In this document: piece after piece, positions 37,564 to 49,514 of the stretch
Position numbering within the stretch: position 1 is the stretch's first letter
How the letters are laid out: every line of letters starts with the position of its first letter
Assembly: GCA_022842465.1 (NCBI GenBank)
Contig: JALHPN010000033.1
Coordinates: forward strand, 1-49,514
Reading direction: 5' to 3'
DNA: 49,514 nucleotides
Origin: Polyangiaceae bacterium
GTDB taxonomy: Bacteria > Myxococcota_A > Polyangia > Polyangiales > Polyangiaceae
The notes under the pieces: generated by a model
What the model saw: the letters and a program-made list of their open reading frames with translations, nothing else
Database searches by the model: none
What the model was told of the DNA's origin: nothing
Translations under genes and position numbers: made by a program

Positions 37564-39677
37564 GCGAGCACCTCACTCAGTAGCCCCTGGATCTCCTTCT
37601 CGAGCGCGCGGATCTCGCCCTCAATCACCGAGAGCGGGCGCAGCGGCTTGTACTGGTAGAAGTGGCGCGAGATCGGGATCTCGTAGCCGACCTTCACCTT
37701 GCTCTCGTCGACGACGACGGCCTTGCCGTTCTGGATCTCGATGCCCGCGACCCACGCGTCCGGCACATGCGGCCGCACCTCGCGCTCAAAGTAGACGGCG
37801 ATGTCCTCCTTGAGCGGCACGTTCTCGGTGTCGCGCATATCGCCGTCGGGTTCAGGGCGGCCCTTGCTATCCGTGCAGACCTCGGCGCTCACGTCGCGCT
37901 CGCCGAGCGCCGAGAGAATCGCCTTCCTCACTGGCGCCGGGATGATCACGCCTGCGCGCTTCAGCGCACCGGCGAGGTCCTCCTCGAACAGCTCGCGCTT
38001 CTTGTAGACCGTCTTCGGGTCGAGCCGGCCGAGCGCCGCGAGGATGGCTTCCTGCAGCTCGACACCCTCGGCGATCTCGTTGTCGCCGGCTGCGCCTTTC
38101 TTCTTCGACGTGGCCAGCGCGGCGAACGCCTTCGCGTCACGAAGGAGCGCGAGCCGGTCGGGTGTTGCCTGGAACGAGAGGCGCAGCGGCCGCTCCACCG
38201 TGATGCGGCGGTAGCCGAAGTCCTCGTTGTTGAAGACCCTGCTGATGGCGCTCTCGCGGAACTCGCCAAACGTCGTCGCGATGGTCGCGATGTGCTCGGG
38301 CGAAAGCTCGTTGCGCTTGTTGCCCAGCGACTTCTTCATCTTCTGGAAGAGGTCGACCGCGTTGATGAGCTGGACTTTGCCGCGCCGGTGCTTGGGTTTC
38401 TTGTTCGTCAGCACCCAGATGTAGGTCGCGATGCCCGTGTTGTAGAAGAGCTGGTCGGGTAGCGCGACGATGGCCTCGAGCCAGTCATTCTCGAGCACCC
38501 AGCGGCGGATCTCGCTCTCGCCCGAGCCCGCGTCGCCCGTGAACAGCGGTGAGCCGTTGAACACGATGCCGATGCGGCTACCTCCTTCGCCCGTCTTGCT
38601 GTCGACCGGCTTCATCTTGGCGATCATGTGCTGGAGGAAGAGCAGCGCGCCGTCGTTGATACGCGGCGTGCCTGCGCCGAACCGGCCTGCGAAGCCCTGC
38701 GTGTCGCGCTCGGCCTCGACGGTCTTCTGGACGTTCTTCCAGTCCACTCCGAATGGCGGGTTCGACAGCATGTAGTCGAAGCGTCTTCCCGCGTGGCCGT
38801 CCTGGTCGAAGGAGTTTCCGCGCACGATGTTCTCAGGGTTCTGCCCCTTGATGATCATGTCGCTCTTGCAGATCGCATACGACTCCGGGTTCAGCTCTTG
38901 GCCGAACACCTCGAGGCGCGCGTCGGTGTTGAGCTCGCGGAGGTACTCCTCGGCGACCGAGAGCATGCCGCCCGTCCCGCACGCCGGATCGAACAGTGTC
39001 CGCACGATGCCCGCGCGGCGCAGCGCCTGGTCGTCTTCGACGAAGAGCAGGTCGACCATCAGCCGGATGATCTCGCGCGGCGTGTAGTGGTCTCCGGCCT
39101 CCTCGTTCTTCTTCTCGTTGAACCGCCGGATCAGCTCCTCGAACACGCTGCCCATGACGTGGTTCGGGACGACGTCAGGGTGAAGGTCCACCTCGGAGAA
39201 GAGCCCGACGACCTGGTAGAGGAGGTTCGCGTCGTCGAGCCGCGTGATCTGCTCGTCGAACTTGAACTGCTCGAGGATGTCGCGCGCGTTCGCGGAGAAC
39301 GCCTTCAAGTAGCCGCGCAGGTTCTGGGCGATGTGGTTCGGGTCGCCCTTCAGCTTTGCGAAGTTGAGCTTCGACGTGTTGTAGAACGGCACGCCCGTGA
39401 TCTTGCGCAGGGCAACATCCACGGCGGGATCGCTCGCCTTCATGCCCTTGTCCTTTAGGGCATCGAGTCGCGCGAGCACCTTGTCCTTCGTAGGTCCGAG
39501 CACGCAGTCGAGACGCCGCGCGACCAGTAAGGGCAGGATGACCTTGTCGTACTCGTTCGGCTTGTACGCGCCGCGCATCCGCTCGGCGTTCTGCCAGAGG
39601 AAATCGGCGACCTCGCGAAAGTTCGCGAAGCGTTTGTTCGTGGTGTCGGCAACCGCAGCGCCGTTCATCTTGGCCAT
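37560..39677 (-). CDS. hsdM: Type I restriction enzyme, M (DNA adenine methylase) subunit
   Basis: The N6-adenine methyltransferase subunit, 705 residues. The HsdM N-terminal helical domain (FREVADFLWQNAERMRG) is followed by the Rossmann methylase with SAM motif I DPACGTGGML and catalytic motif IV SNPPFG (Asn306). The long C-terminal region continues to a helix that contacts HsdS (LSVIEGEIRALEKEIQGLL). It is longer than the classical approximately 500-residue HsdM, as in one subgroup of type I systems. The start forms TGATG with the stop of the small HTH gene; an upstream open extension of 26 codons is rejected because it overlaps that gene and is Arg-rich. Confidence 0.95.
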   Translation of the reverse strand: MAKMNGAAVADTTNKRFANFREVADFLWQNAERMRGAYKPNEYDKVILPLLVARRLDCVLGPTKDKVLARLDALKDKGMKASDPAVDVALRKITGVPFYNTSKLNFAKLKGDPNHIAQNLRGYLKAFSANARDILEQFKFDEQITRLDDANLLYQVVGLFSEVDLHPDVVPNHVMGSVFEELIRRFNEKKNEEAGDHYTPREIIRLMVDLLFVEDDQALRRAGIVRTLFDPACGTGGMLSVAEEYLRELNTDARLEVFGQELNPESYAICKSDMIIKGQNPENIVRGNSFDQDGHAGRRFDYMLSNPPFGVDWKNVQKTVEAERDTQGFAGRFGAGTPRINDGALLFLQHMIAKMKPVDSKTGEGGSRIGIVFNGSPLFTGDAGSGESEIRRWVLENDWLEAIVALPDQLFYNTGIATYIWVLTNKKPKHRRGKVQLINAVDLFQKMKKSLGNKRNELSPEHIATIATTFGEFRESAISRVFNNEDFGYRRITVERPLRLSFQATPDRLALLRDAKAFAALATSKKKGAAGDNEIAEGVELQEAILAALGRLDPKTVYKKRELFEEDLAGALKRAGVIIPAPVRKAILSALGERDVSAEVCTDSKGRPEPDGDMRDTENVPLKEDIAVYFEREVRPHVPDAWVAGIEIQNGKAVVVDESKVKVGYEIPISRHFYQYKPLRPLSVIEGEIRALEKEIQGLLSEVLA

Positions 39678-39928
39678 CAGGTCTTCCTCTTCTTCGTTTT
39701 CGGCCGGCGCTCGGCTTCGTGCTCTTCGTCGCCTGCGCCCCCAGCACGAACCCACTCGTCGACCTCAGAGAGCTTGAACTTCCAGAGACGGCCGATCTTG
39801 TGAGCCGGCAGGCCACGCCCCTCGATCCAGCGGTACACCGAGTCGCGCGCCACCCCGAGGTGCGCGGCAACGTCCTCGACCGAAACCCAGGGTTCGGATG
39901 TCGTCATCAGGTTGGCTCCGCTCGTCAT
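39677..39928 (-). CDS. Excisionase-family HTH DNA-binding protein, head of the operon
   Basis: An 83-residue protein with a MerR-type winged HTH of the excisionase/HTH_17 family (residues 12-60: WVSVEDVAAHLGVARDSVYRWIEGRGLP, then HKIGRLWKFKLSEVDEWV) and a strongly basic tail. Start ATG 39928 has AGGAG six nt upstream; ATG 39907 is the alternative. Being the first gene, and coupled to hsdM by TGATG, it is placed like a regulator of the operon, comparable to controller proteins of restriction systems; an excision role for the island is the other option. 46 nt separate it from the recombinase-associated HTH gene upstream. Confidence 0.85.
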   Translation of the reverse strand: MTSGANLMTTSEPWVSVEDVAAHLGVARDSVYRWIEGRGLPAHKIGRLWKFKLSEVDEWVRAGGAGDEEHEAERRPKTKKRKT

Positions 39929-39974
39929 GGCTCGCTCCTGCGCACGCGAGCAGCTTGCCCGAAGCGGACGAAGC

Positions 39975-40516
39975 CTACAAGAGCCGACGAGAGTCGTAGA
40001 CTGCTGGACCAAGCCAGACGCTGCGGATAGGCCTGCCGGTGCCGGGGCGGCCGTCGTCAGCCCTTCGCTGGGCGATCCGCGAGCTTCGCCCACACGCCGC
40101 CCGCTGCTCGGCCCACGTCCCGGCGTGCGCTACAGCCCGGAGGGCCCGCTCGGCCATCGGCTCGGCGCCGTCGACCGCCTCCAGCGCCAAGACGGCTGCT
40201 TGGAGATCGGGCGCCAGGAGCAAGAGGTCGAGGAGCTGGGTGACCCTCGCCCGCGTGAGCCCCAGCTTCCGCGCCACGTCGGCCCTGTCGGCGATGGCGC
40301 CCCGGTCGATGGCGGCCTGCAGGTGGTGCGCGAGCGCGAGCTGCTGGGCGACCTTGGCGGGCCGGCGCACGGGCTCGGGCTTGGGGGGCGGCGGTGTCTC
40401 GACGAGCATGATGGCCCGGCTCTTGTGGCGGAAGAGCGGCCTCTCGATGACGCGGAACGCGTCGTCCTCGGCGTCCGTGTTCTTCCTCGCGCTCAGGTCG
40501 CTGCTCTCGGCGCCTC

Positions 40517-40520
<4 letters not shown>
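39975..40520 (-). CDS. HTH protein associated with serine recombinase
   Basis: A 181-residue protein with a ParB/KorB-like helix-turn-helix in the middle: RRPAKVAQQLALAHHLQAA, RGAIADRADVARKLGLTRARVTQLL, then LLLAPDLQAAVLALE. The N-terminal 55 residues are charged and unstructured; the C-terminus is Arg-rich. This type of protein regularly follows large serine recombinases of the DUF2924-linked kind (family recollection) and probably helps control or direct recombination. The start ATG 40520 overlaps the recombinase stop by 4 nt. Confidence 0.8.
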
Positions 40521-42063
<1,543 letters not shown>

Positions 42064-42067
<4 letters not shown>

Positions 42068-42246
42068 CGCGGCTCCTTCGACGGCGCTGGCGTGGGCTCG
42101 CCCTCGTCGGGCTTCTCGGCGTCGCGCTCGACGACGGCGAGCAGCCGCTCGAGATTCGTATTGAGCCGCGCCAGCTCCCGCACGAGCGACGGCATCGTCG
42201 ACTCGTAGAAGCGGTGGCCCATCTGCGTGCGGAAGAACTCGCTCAT
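42064..42246 (-). CDS. Small protein of the recombinase cassette
   Basis: A 60-residue protein, MSEFFRTQMGHRFYESTMPS then LVRELARLNTNLERLLAVV and an acidic, Pro-rich tail. It is not assigned to a family, but it is coupled on both sides by ATGA overlaps (with the DUF2924 gene and the recombinase). The helical middle suggests a small partner protein. Similar short genes between DUF2924 and recombinase genes are common, as far as I recall. Confidence 0.75.
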
Positions 42247-42815
42247 GCTGCGGACTCCTCGCGCGCCGACTCGCCGCGCTTCTTGAGCCCGAAGAAGAGG
42301 AACCCGTTCCATCGCGTGCCGGCGATCTCCGTCGCGATCGCCGAGAGCGACTTGTACCGCCGCCCCTCGTACTCGAAGCCCTCCGCGCAGACCGTCACCT
42401 CGTAGGCCTTGCCGTCGAAAACGCGGCGCAGGACCGTGCCCGCGGGCGGAACGCGCGGGTCGCGCGGCTCGGTCGCCTGCACCACCTGCAGCGCCTCCGT
42501 CGGCGCGGCCGCGTCGCTCGACCCGTGGCCCTGGCTCTGACGCATGCGCCACCGCTCCGGCATCTGGTCGCCGAGCTGATGGATGCGCGCGAGAGCGCCC
42601 TGCGAGAGCCCTCCCTCTGCCAGTTCCTGGATGCGCCAGGCGAGGCGCTTCTTCAGGTAGTCCTTGTTCCGCGTGCGCGTCGGCTCGCCGTAGAGCTCGC
42701 GCCACTTCTCGGCGAGCTGGCCCACCGTCATCGACTCGAGCGCTGCGAGCTTGGTAGGGACGTCGTCGAGCTCGCGCATCGCGGTGCGGGCTCTGGCGGT
42801 CGCCTTGTTGTTCAT
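42243..42815 (-). CDS. DUF2924 domain protein
   Basis: A 190-residue DUF2924 protein. It has LESMTVGQLAEKWRELYGEPTRT, KDYLKKRLAWRIQELAEGGLS, then the C-terminal block PAGTVLRRVFDGKAYEVTVC, FEYEGRRYKSLSAIATEIAG and TRWNGFLFFGLKKR. DUF2924 genes lie almost always next to large serine recombinases; they are thought to bind DNA and assist them, without direct proof. ATG 42815 is preceded by GGAGG at the right distance, which decides against longer starts. Confidence 0.88.
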   Translation of the reverse strand: MNNKATARARTAMRELDDVPTKLAALESMTVGQLAEKWRELYGEPTRTRNKDYLKKRLAWRIQELAEGGLSQGALARIHQLGDQMPERWRMRQSQGHGSSDAAAPTEALQVVQATEPRDPRVPPAGTVLRRVFDGKAYEVTVCAEGFEYEGRRYKSLSAIATEIAGTRWNGFLFFGLKKRGESAREESAA

Positions 42816-42916
42816 CGTGCCTCCGTGGTTCGCGCGCGCACCGTGCTCGCGCATCGTCGGCATGACGGCTTCTTCCCCGGTAGAAGACAAGGCGAGAGCC
42901 GGAGAGAGCAGAGAGG

Positions 42917-43105
42917 TCACGACGTACCTCCGTGCGCGGCAGCGCGCCGGCTGCGCTGCTCCTTGCGCCACATGTCGAGGAGCGTCTCGGCGAGGACGTC
43001 AGCCGCCTCGTCGAGGCGTCGCTCGATCTCGCCGCTGCGCTTGTCGGCGCGCTCGGGGGCAGCAGCAGCTTCGCAGGGCCGCGTCTTCGGGGTCGTCGCT
43101 TCCAC
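42917..43105 (-). CDS. Small hypothetical protein at head of recombinase cassette
   Basis: About 62 residues from a GTG at 43105: a short unstructured start, then SGEIERRLDEAADVLAETLLDMWRKEQ, a convincing amphipathic helix, and a basic end. It is in line with the DUF2924-recombinase genes 101 nt upstream of them. The regular helix pattern argues for a real protein; start choice and function are unknown. Confidence 0.55.
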   Translation of the reverse strand: MEATTPKTRPCEAAAAPERADKRSGEIERRLDEAADVLAETLLDMWRKEQRSRRAAAHGGTS

Positions 43106-43171
43106 AGGTGGGAAACGCGGTCCGGCGCGACGAAACGGGACATGAGATCGTCACCGCCCCCCACGTCCCCA

Positions 43172-43200
43172 TTGACCGGGGCGGCCCTGTTTAGTATTTA
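43172..43200 (+). promoter_or_regulatory. Likely promoter of the XRE-ImmA operon
   Basis: TTGACC at 43172-43177 serves as -35. An unusually A/T-rich stretch in this GC-rich region (ttagtattta, 43191-43200) holds the -10, either TAGTAT with 14 nt spacing or TATTTA with 17 nt. It would start transcription about 43 nt before the XRE gene. Confidence 0.5.
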
Positions 43201-43208
43201 GGCAACAG
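43187..43208. promoter_or_regulatory. Candidate operator over the XRE promoter
   Basis: CTGTT (43187-43191) and AACAG (43204-43208) form an inverted repeat spanning the -10 region. The flanking word pair CCTGTTT ... GGCAAC recurs 1.1 kb away, before the next gene (44321-44334). It is a plausible site for autoregulation by the XRE protein; no direct evidence. Confidence 0.35.
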
Positions 43209-43250
43209 AACATCGCGCCCCGCTTCCGGGGGGGCGCTCAGCGAGGAAAC

Positions 43251-43601
43251 GTGAAGGAACGGTTTGGAGAACGCATTCGTCGCCTGAGGACCGAGCAGAA
43301 GCTCGGGCTCCGCGAGTTTGCCACGAAGGTCGGCATCTCGCCCACGTACCTGTCGCGCATCGAGACCTCGGAGGAGAAGGCACCGCCCGCGGAGGAGGTC
43401 ATCCGCAAGATGGCCACCCAGCTCTCTGACAGCTTCGACGAGCTGATGACGCTCGCCGGGCGCGTGTCCGAGGAGTCGCTCAACGTCATCAAGGCCGACG
43501 CGGGGATGCCGGAGTTCCTGCGCACCGTCGGGGAGCGGAAGCTGTCGGCCGAAGACCTGATGAAGCTCCTTCCCAGCGAGCCGAAGAAGGGGAAGCGCTG
43601 A
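43251..43601 (+). CDS. XRE-family repressor (ImmR-like)
   Basis: A 116-residue protein with an N-terminal XRE helix-turn-helix (about 5-60: FGERIRRLRTEQKLGLREFA, VGISPTYLSRIETSEEKAPP) and a helical C-terminal part. It is translated from GTG 43251, with gaggaaa just upstream. Its stop forms TGATG with the ImmA protease gene. This repressor-protease pair is the regulatory switch of ICEBs1-type integrative elements and some phages, in which the protease cuts the repressor after DNA damage or a quorum cue. It is divergent from the recombinase cassette, so it may control both sides. Confidence 0.88.
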   Translation: MKERFGERIRRLRTEQKLGLREFATKVGISPTYLSRIETSEEKAPPAEEVIRKMATQLSDSFDELMTLAGRVSEESLNVIKADAGMPEFLRTVGERKLSAEDLMKLLPSEPKKGKR

Positions 43602-44281
43602 TGACCTTCAAGGTTCCCTTCCGCTCCGACGCGCAGATCGAGAGCGCGGTTCAGGAGCTGCTGCGCCAGTACGCCAAGGCGAAGGGCGAGCCGCCGCGAC
43701 CGCCGATCCCCGTCGACGCGATCGCCGAGAGCGTCCTCGGGCTCACGCTCGAGATGGGGGACCTGCGCAAGAAGCTCGGCAAGCCCGATGTGCTTGGTGC
43801 GACGTGGCTCGACGACGCGCTGGTCGTCATCGACTCGTCGCTCGAGGGGAACGAGGGCCGCTACTGCTTCACCCTCGGCCACGAGGTCGGCCACTGGCAG
43901 CTCCACCGCCCGCTCCGCGAGATGGACAAGGTCACGTTCCCGCTGTTCTCGCGCGAGCCCGGCGCCAAGGCGACGGCTGCCATCGTCTGCCGAGACGGGC
44001 AGCGCGATTCCGCTGAGATCCAGGCGGACAAGTTCGCGGCGCTGCTGCTCATGCCGGCGAGCGACGTGCGCGCGGCGGTGAAGCTGGTGACCGGCGAGCC
44101 GCTCGCCATCGACAACTTCACCGCCCGAAAGAAGGCCAGTGAGCGCATCGCCGAGCTGCGCGACTTCGCCGCAGAAGTCATCGCGAAGGGCGGGTTCACC
44201 AACGTCTCGAACCAGGCGATGCAGATCCGCCTCGAGGCGCTGAAGCTCGTGGTCGACGGCGCCCAAGGACGCCTCTTCTGA
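43601..44281 (+). CDS. ImmA/IrrE-family metallopeptidase
   Basis: A 226-residue protein. The zinc-binding HExxH is at 94-98 in FTLGHEVGHWQLHR, and a likely third-ligand region lies in EIQADKFAALLLMP (the ADxFA block of this family). The N-terminus has IPVDAIAESVLGLTLEMGDL, also typical. It would cleave the co-encoded XRE repressor and thus derepress the element. It is translationally coupled to the repressor by TGATG. A 74-nt gap follows. Confidence 0.92.
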   Translation: MTFKVPFRSDAQIESAVQELLRQYAKAKGEPPRPPIPVDAIAESVLGLTLEMGDLRKKLGKPDVLGATWLDDALVVIDSSLEGNEGRYCFTLGHEVGHWQLHRPLREMDKVTFPLFSREPGAKATAAIVCRDGQRDSAEIQADKFAALLLMPASDVRAAVKLVTGEPLAIDNFTARKKASERIAELRDFAAEVIAKGGFTNVSNQAMQIRLEALKLVVDGAQGRLF

Positions 44282-44320
44282 AGTGTGGGGGGGGAGCGGT
44301 CTCGTGCGCTCTCGATGTTC

Positions 44321-44334
44321 CCTGTTTTGGCAAC
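44321..44334. promoter_or_regulatory. Possible second operator-like site
   Basis: CCTGTTTTGGCAAC in the 74-nt gap before the next gene shares CCTGTTT and GGCAAC with the site over the XRE promoter, with a different internal distance. It is weak evidence for shared regulation. Confidence 0.25.
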
Positions 44335-44355
44335 GGTAAACGACCTGGAGAACGC

Positions 44356-45549
44356 ATGGCAAACCGCGAATGGAACCCGAAGTCCTTCTTCCGACACCTC
44401 ACCCCCGACGCCCTCGAGGTGCTCCTCGAGTGGGCCGCCGTGGAGCTCGCGCTGGACGGTGAGGGGCCGGTGGGAGAGCAGGTCTATCGCGGGTGGAAGG
44501 CACTCCCCGAGGCCGAGCGCGTCGCCATCGAGACGAAGCTCCTGCCCGTGAACGACCTCTGCGGGCCACACGCGCGCCCGTACCTCGAGCGGCTGGCGCA
44601 GCAGGTCTGGACCAACGGGCACGCCCAGCTCGTCGAGGACAGCCGCGCCTGGTCGGCGCAGGATCTCGCGGTGCGTCTCTTCGTCGCCGACGAAGGGCGC
44701 TTCCTCGAGGCGCACCAGGCCCACGCCCTCGACATGATGGAGCACCTGACCGAGTTCCACGGGCGCTACCCGGTGACGCTCAAGCCGACCGCCACCGCCA
44801 AGACGGCGATGAAGGCTGCGATGGCGAGCCACTTCCGCGAGACGGCGTTCGGTGCCCGCTGCCAGGTCGAGGACTTCGCCAACGACGAGAAGTTCGCGCT
44901 GTTCATCTTCCACGAGGACGAGGTCGCCCCGTTCGACCGCTTCAACGACAAGGGCGTCGTCGAGCCGGACTGGCAGCGCCCTGTCGTGCGGCTCGCGGCC
45001 GTGTTCCAGTTCGAGACCTCCACGCTGCTCGTTAAGGCACCGCGCGTCGCCGAGCGAGAGAAGCTGCGCGACCTGTTCGCCGAGCTCTTCATCGGCGACG
45101 CCGACTACTTCGAGGACACGACCAAGAGCCCGAAGTTCTGCTTCGACCCGCTGCGCGACGACGACTTCGACTTCCCCGTGCGCGGCTTCGACAAGATCGA
45201 GGACGTATCCATCGTGCGCGTCGTGGCCAAGCCCGCGAGCCGCGACGTGAAGCGCGTGACCGTCGAGATGAAGCCGGGCTTCACCGTGCTCGGCGTGCGC
45301 GGGCTGCTCGGGGAGCACGGCGTCGATCTGGCGAGCGATGCCATCCACGGCGTGCGGCTGCAGTTCGTCTTCGAGGGCAAGGGCCGCTCGAAGTACCGCA
45401 CCGTCAGCCTGTTCAACCCGAACAACTCGAACCTCAACGACACGGAGCGCGACCGCGTCATCCGTCGCTACCTGAAGGAGTGGGGCATCGATGCCAGCGG
45501 ACGACGTTCTCCCGTGGAAGCTGCTGCTCTCGAAGCTGCGGCGCAGTGA
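44356..45549 (+). CDS. Unrecognised protein following XRE-ImmA (397 aa)
   Basis: Not recognised. It is a soluble, acidic protein with no signal or membrane segment. The N-terminal third is helical (FFRHLTPDALEVLLEWAAVE). The middle has strand-rich segments (FALFIFHEDEVAPFDRFND; PVVRLAAVFQFETSTLLVKA), and the end has IHGVRLQFVFEGKGRSKYRTVSL-type strands and a basic helix DTERDRVIRRYLKEWG. Segments such as YPVTLKPTATAKTAMK recall nucleic-acid-binding proteins but show no known motif. It is the first gene of a probable pair with the next frame, whose start lies inside this gene (59-nt overlap). Position after an XRE-ImmA switch suggests element cargo or an element function. Confidence 0.8.
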   Translation: MANREWNPKSFFRHLTPDALEVLLEWAAVELALDGEGPVGEQVYRGWKALPEAERVAIETKLLPVNDLCGPHARPYLERLAQQVWTNGHAQLVEDSRAWSAQDLAVRLFVADEGRFLEAHQAHALDMMEHLTEFHGRYPVTLKPTATAKTAMKAAMASHFRETAFGARCQVEDFANDEKFALFIFHEDEVAPFDRFNDKGVVEPDWQRPVVRLAAVFQFETSTLLVKAPRVAEREKLRDLFAELFIGDADYFEDTTKSPKFCFDPLRDDDFDFPVRGFDKIEDVSIVRVVAKPASRDVKRVTVEMKPGFTVLGVRGLLGEHGVDLASDAIHGVRLQFVFEGKGRSKYRTVSLFNPNNSNLNDTERDRVIRRYLKEWGIDASGRRSPVEAAALEAAAQ

Positions 45550-46688
45550 CGACTCGCGGGTGAGCTACGACGAGGTGCTCCGCACCGGCTGGCAGCCGGA
45601 GGCGCTCGTCGTGCGCGAGCGCGTCCTCGAGTACGGCAAGGCCGACGACTACGAGCCGCCCGGATGCATCAACGGCTGCTTCCCGAACGTGAACTACGAC
45701 CTCGGCGCCGCTGAGGGACTCGTGGCGGTCGCGTGCCCGGAGGAGCCGCCGTGCTGGCCGGGGTGGACAATGGTGCCGCGCACCGAGGTCGAGGCGCTGC
45801 GCTGCCGCGCGAAGGACGTGTTCGCCAAGCTCGCCGCGCTGAACCGGCTGTCGCCGCTCGCGACGAAGGTGCCGCCTCCATTCCTCGCCGTGGGCCAGGC
45901 GCGGCGGCGCGGAATGAACATCGCCGTCGTGTGGCTGCGCGCCCCGAAGCTCGGCTTCGAGCAGCTCTGTCGCGGGCTGCGCGCGGACCTCGGCGTCGAC
46001 GGGCTTATCGTGCTGGTGGCGAAGAAGCCCCCGACCTCGCTCGCCGCCGCCGACAAGATCGTCGCCTTCGAGCTCGAACTCGACGCCCACGGGTACATGC
46101 CACTCGTGCCCGCCATCGAGGAGCTGACGCCCGACTACCGCGCGCGCGTCCTCGACGACCCGATGCTCGACCTCGACTTCGTCCACCTCCGCTTCGCGAC
46201 AAAGCCGGGCGATCGCCACGTCATGGAGATCAACGGCCAGGACTTCGGCGGCTTCCGTAAGAGCGACCTGAAGTTCCTGCGCATGCTCTTGCTCGCGGCG
46301 GCGCGCAAGCACGGCAAGGACGACGGCTGGCTCGACAAGTCGCGGCTACGCGATGGAAGCGACAAGGACCCGGCGCTGAACGATCTGCGCGCCGATCTCG
46401 GCAAGTACGACCTGTACGGGCTCGGCGAAGAGGAGCGGAAGGCGCTCCTGCGCGTGCAGCGCGGCACGGGGCTCATCCGCCTCGGCGTGCCGCCGGAGAA
46501 CATCGAGCTCGACGCCTCGCTCGCCGACCTCACCTTCGTGGCCACCACGACCACCACCAAGAAGGACGGCACCAAGACAAAGCCCACGAAGAAGCAGGAG
46601 GAGGGGCTGCATAACGCCGCCACCCTGCTCCGCGACTGCCGCCGCCTCGGCGCCCCTGGCGAGGTCGAGGACGCGAAGACGCCGGCGG

Positions 46689-49514
<2,826 letters not shown>

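Overview
The window looks like a chromosomal segment of a high-GC member of the Myxococcota, probably Polyangia. The grounds are strong G/C third-position use, two long Ser/Thr kinase-ATPase-helical repeat fusions, a GAF-rich hybrid histidine kinase, and several lipoprotein-type signals. This is inferred from gene style; no database was consulted and GC was not computed.

Left half (1-26.6 kb), ordinary chromosome. In order: the start of a glycine-rich lipoprotein, a cysteine-cluster protein, a nitrilase-family hydrolase, a frameshifted Uma2 nuclease, a secreted DPP-IV-type peptidase, a truncated haemoglobin with a small partner, two tandem paralogous kinase-ATPase regulators, a GreA/GreB C-terminal-domain protein, a hybrid sensor kinase, a CLC antiporter of the fluoride-type clade, full-length PurL, a HicA-like small protein, a Baeyer-Villiger-type monooxygenase followed by a SigG-like ECF sigma factor, and two VOC-fold proteins. 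It ends at a tRNA-Asn(GTT) with encoded CCA and a terminator.

Right half (26.7-49.5 kb), a candidate genomic island whose far end lies outside the window. Next to the tRNA, reading leftward, is a compact co-directional operon of ten genes: an excisionase-like HTH, hsdM, hsdS, hsdR, a TIR-SLOG protein, a ThsB-like TIR, an Nmad2-domain protein, a MazG-like pyrophosphohydrolase, a second ThsB-like TIR, and a protein of the 5-hmdU DNA kinase helical / alpha-glutamyl-putrescinyl-thymine pyrophosphorylase family. Almost every junction is a 1-4 nt start/stop overlap, so the type I restriction-modification genes, the NAD-signalling genes and the nucleotide-modification genes look like one translationally coupled unit. 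I know of no named defence system with this composition.

Upstream of it is the mobility module: a large serine recombinase with its HTH, DUF2924 and small accessory genes. Divergent from that is an XRE repressor-ImmA protease pair, then two unrecognised proteins. Facing them is a PrimPol-helicase cut by the right edge. The picture is an integrating element with its own replication protein and an ImmR/ImmA-like switch, carrying a composite anti-phage operon next to tRNA-Asn.
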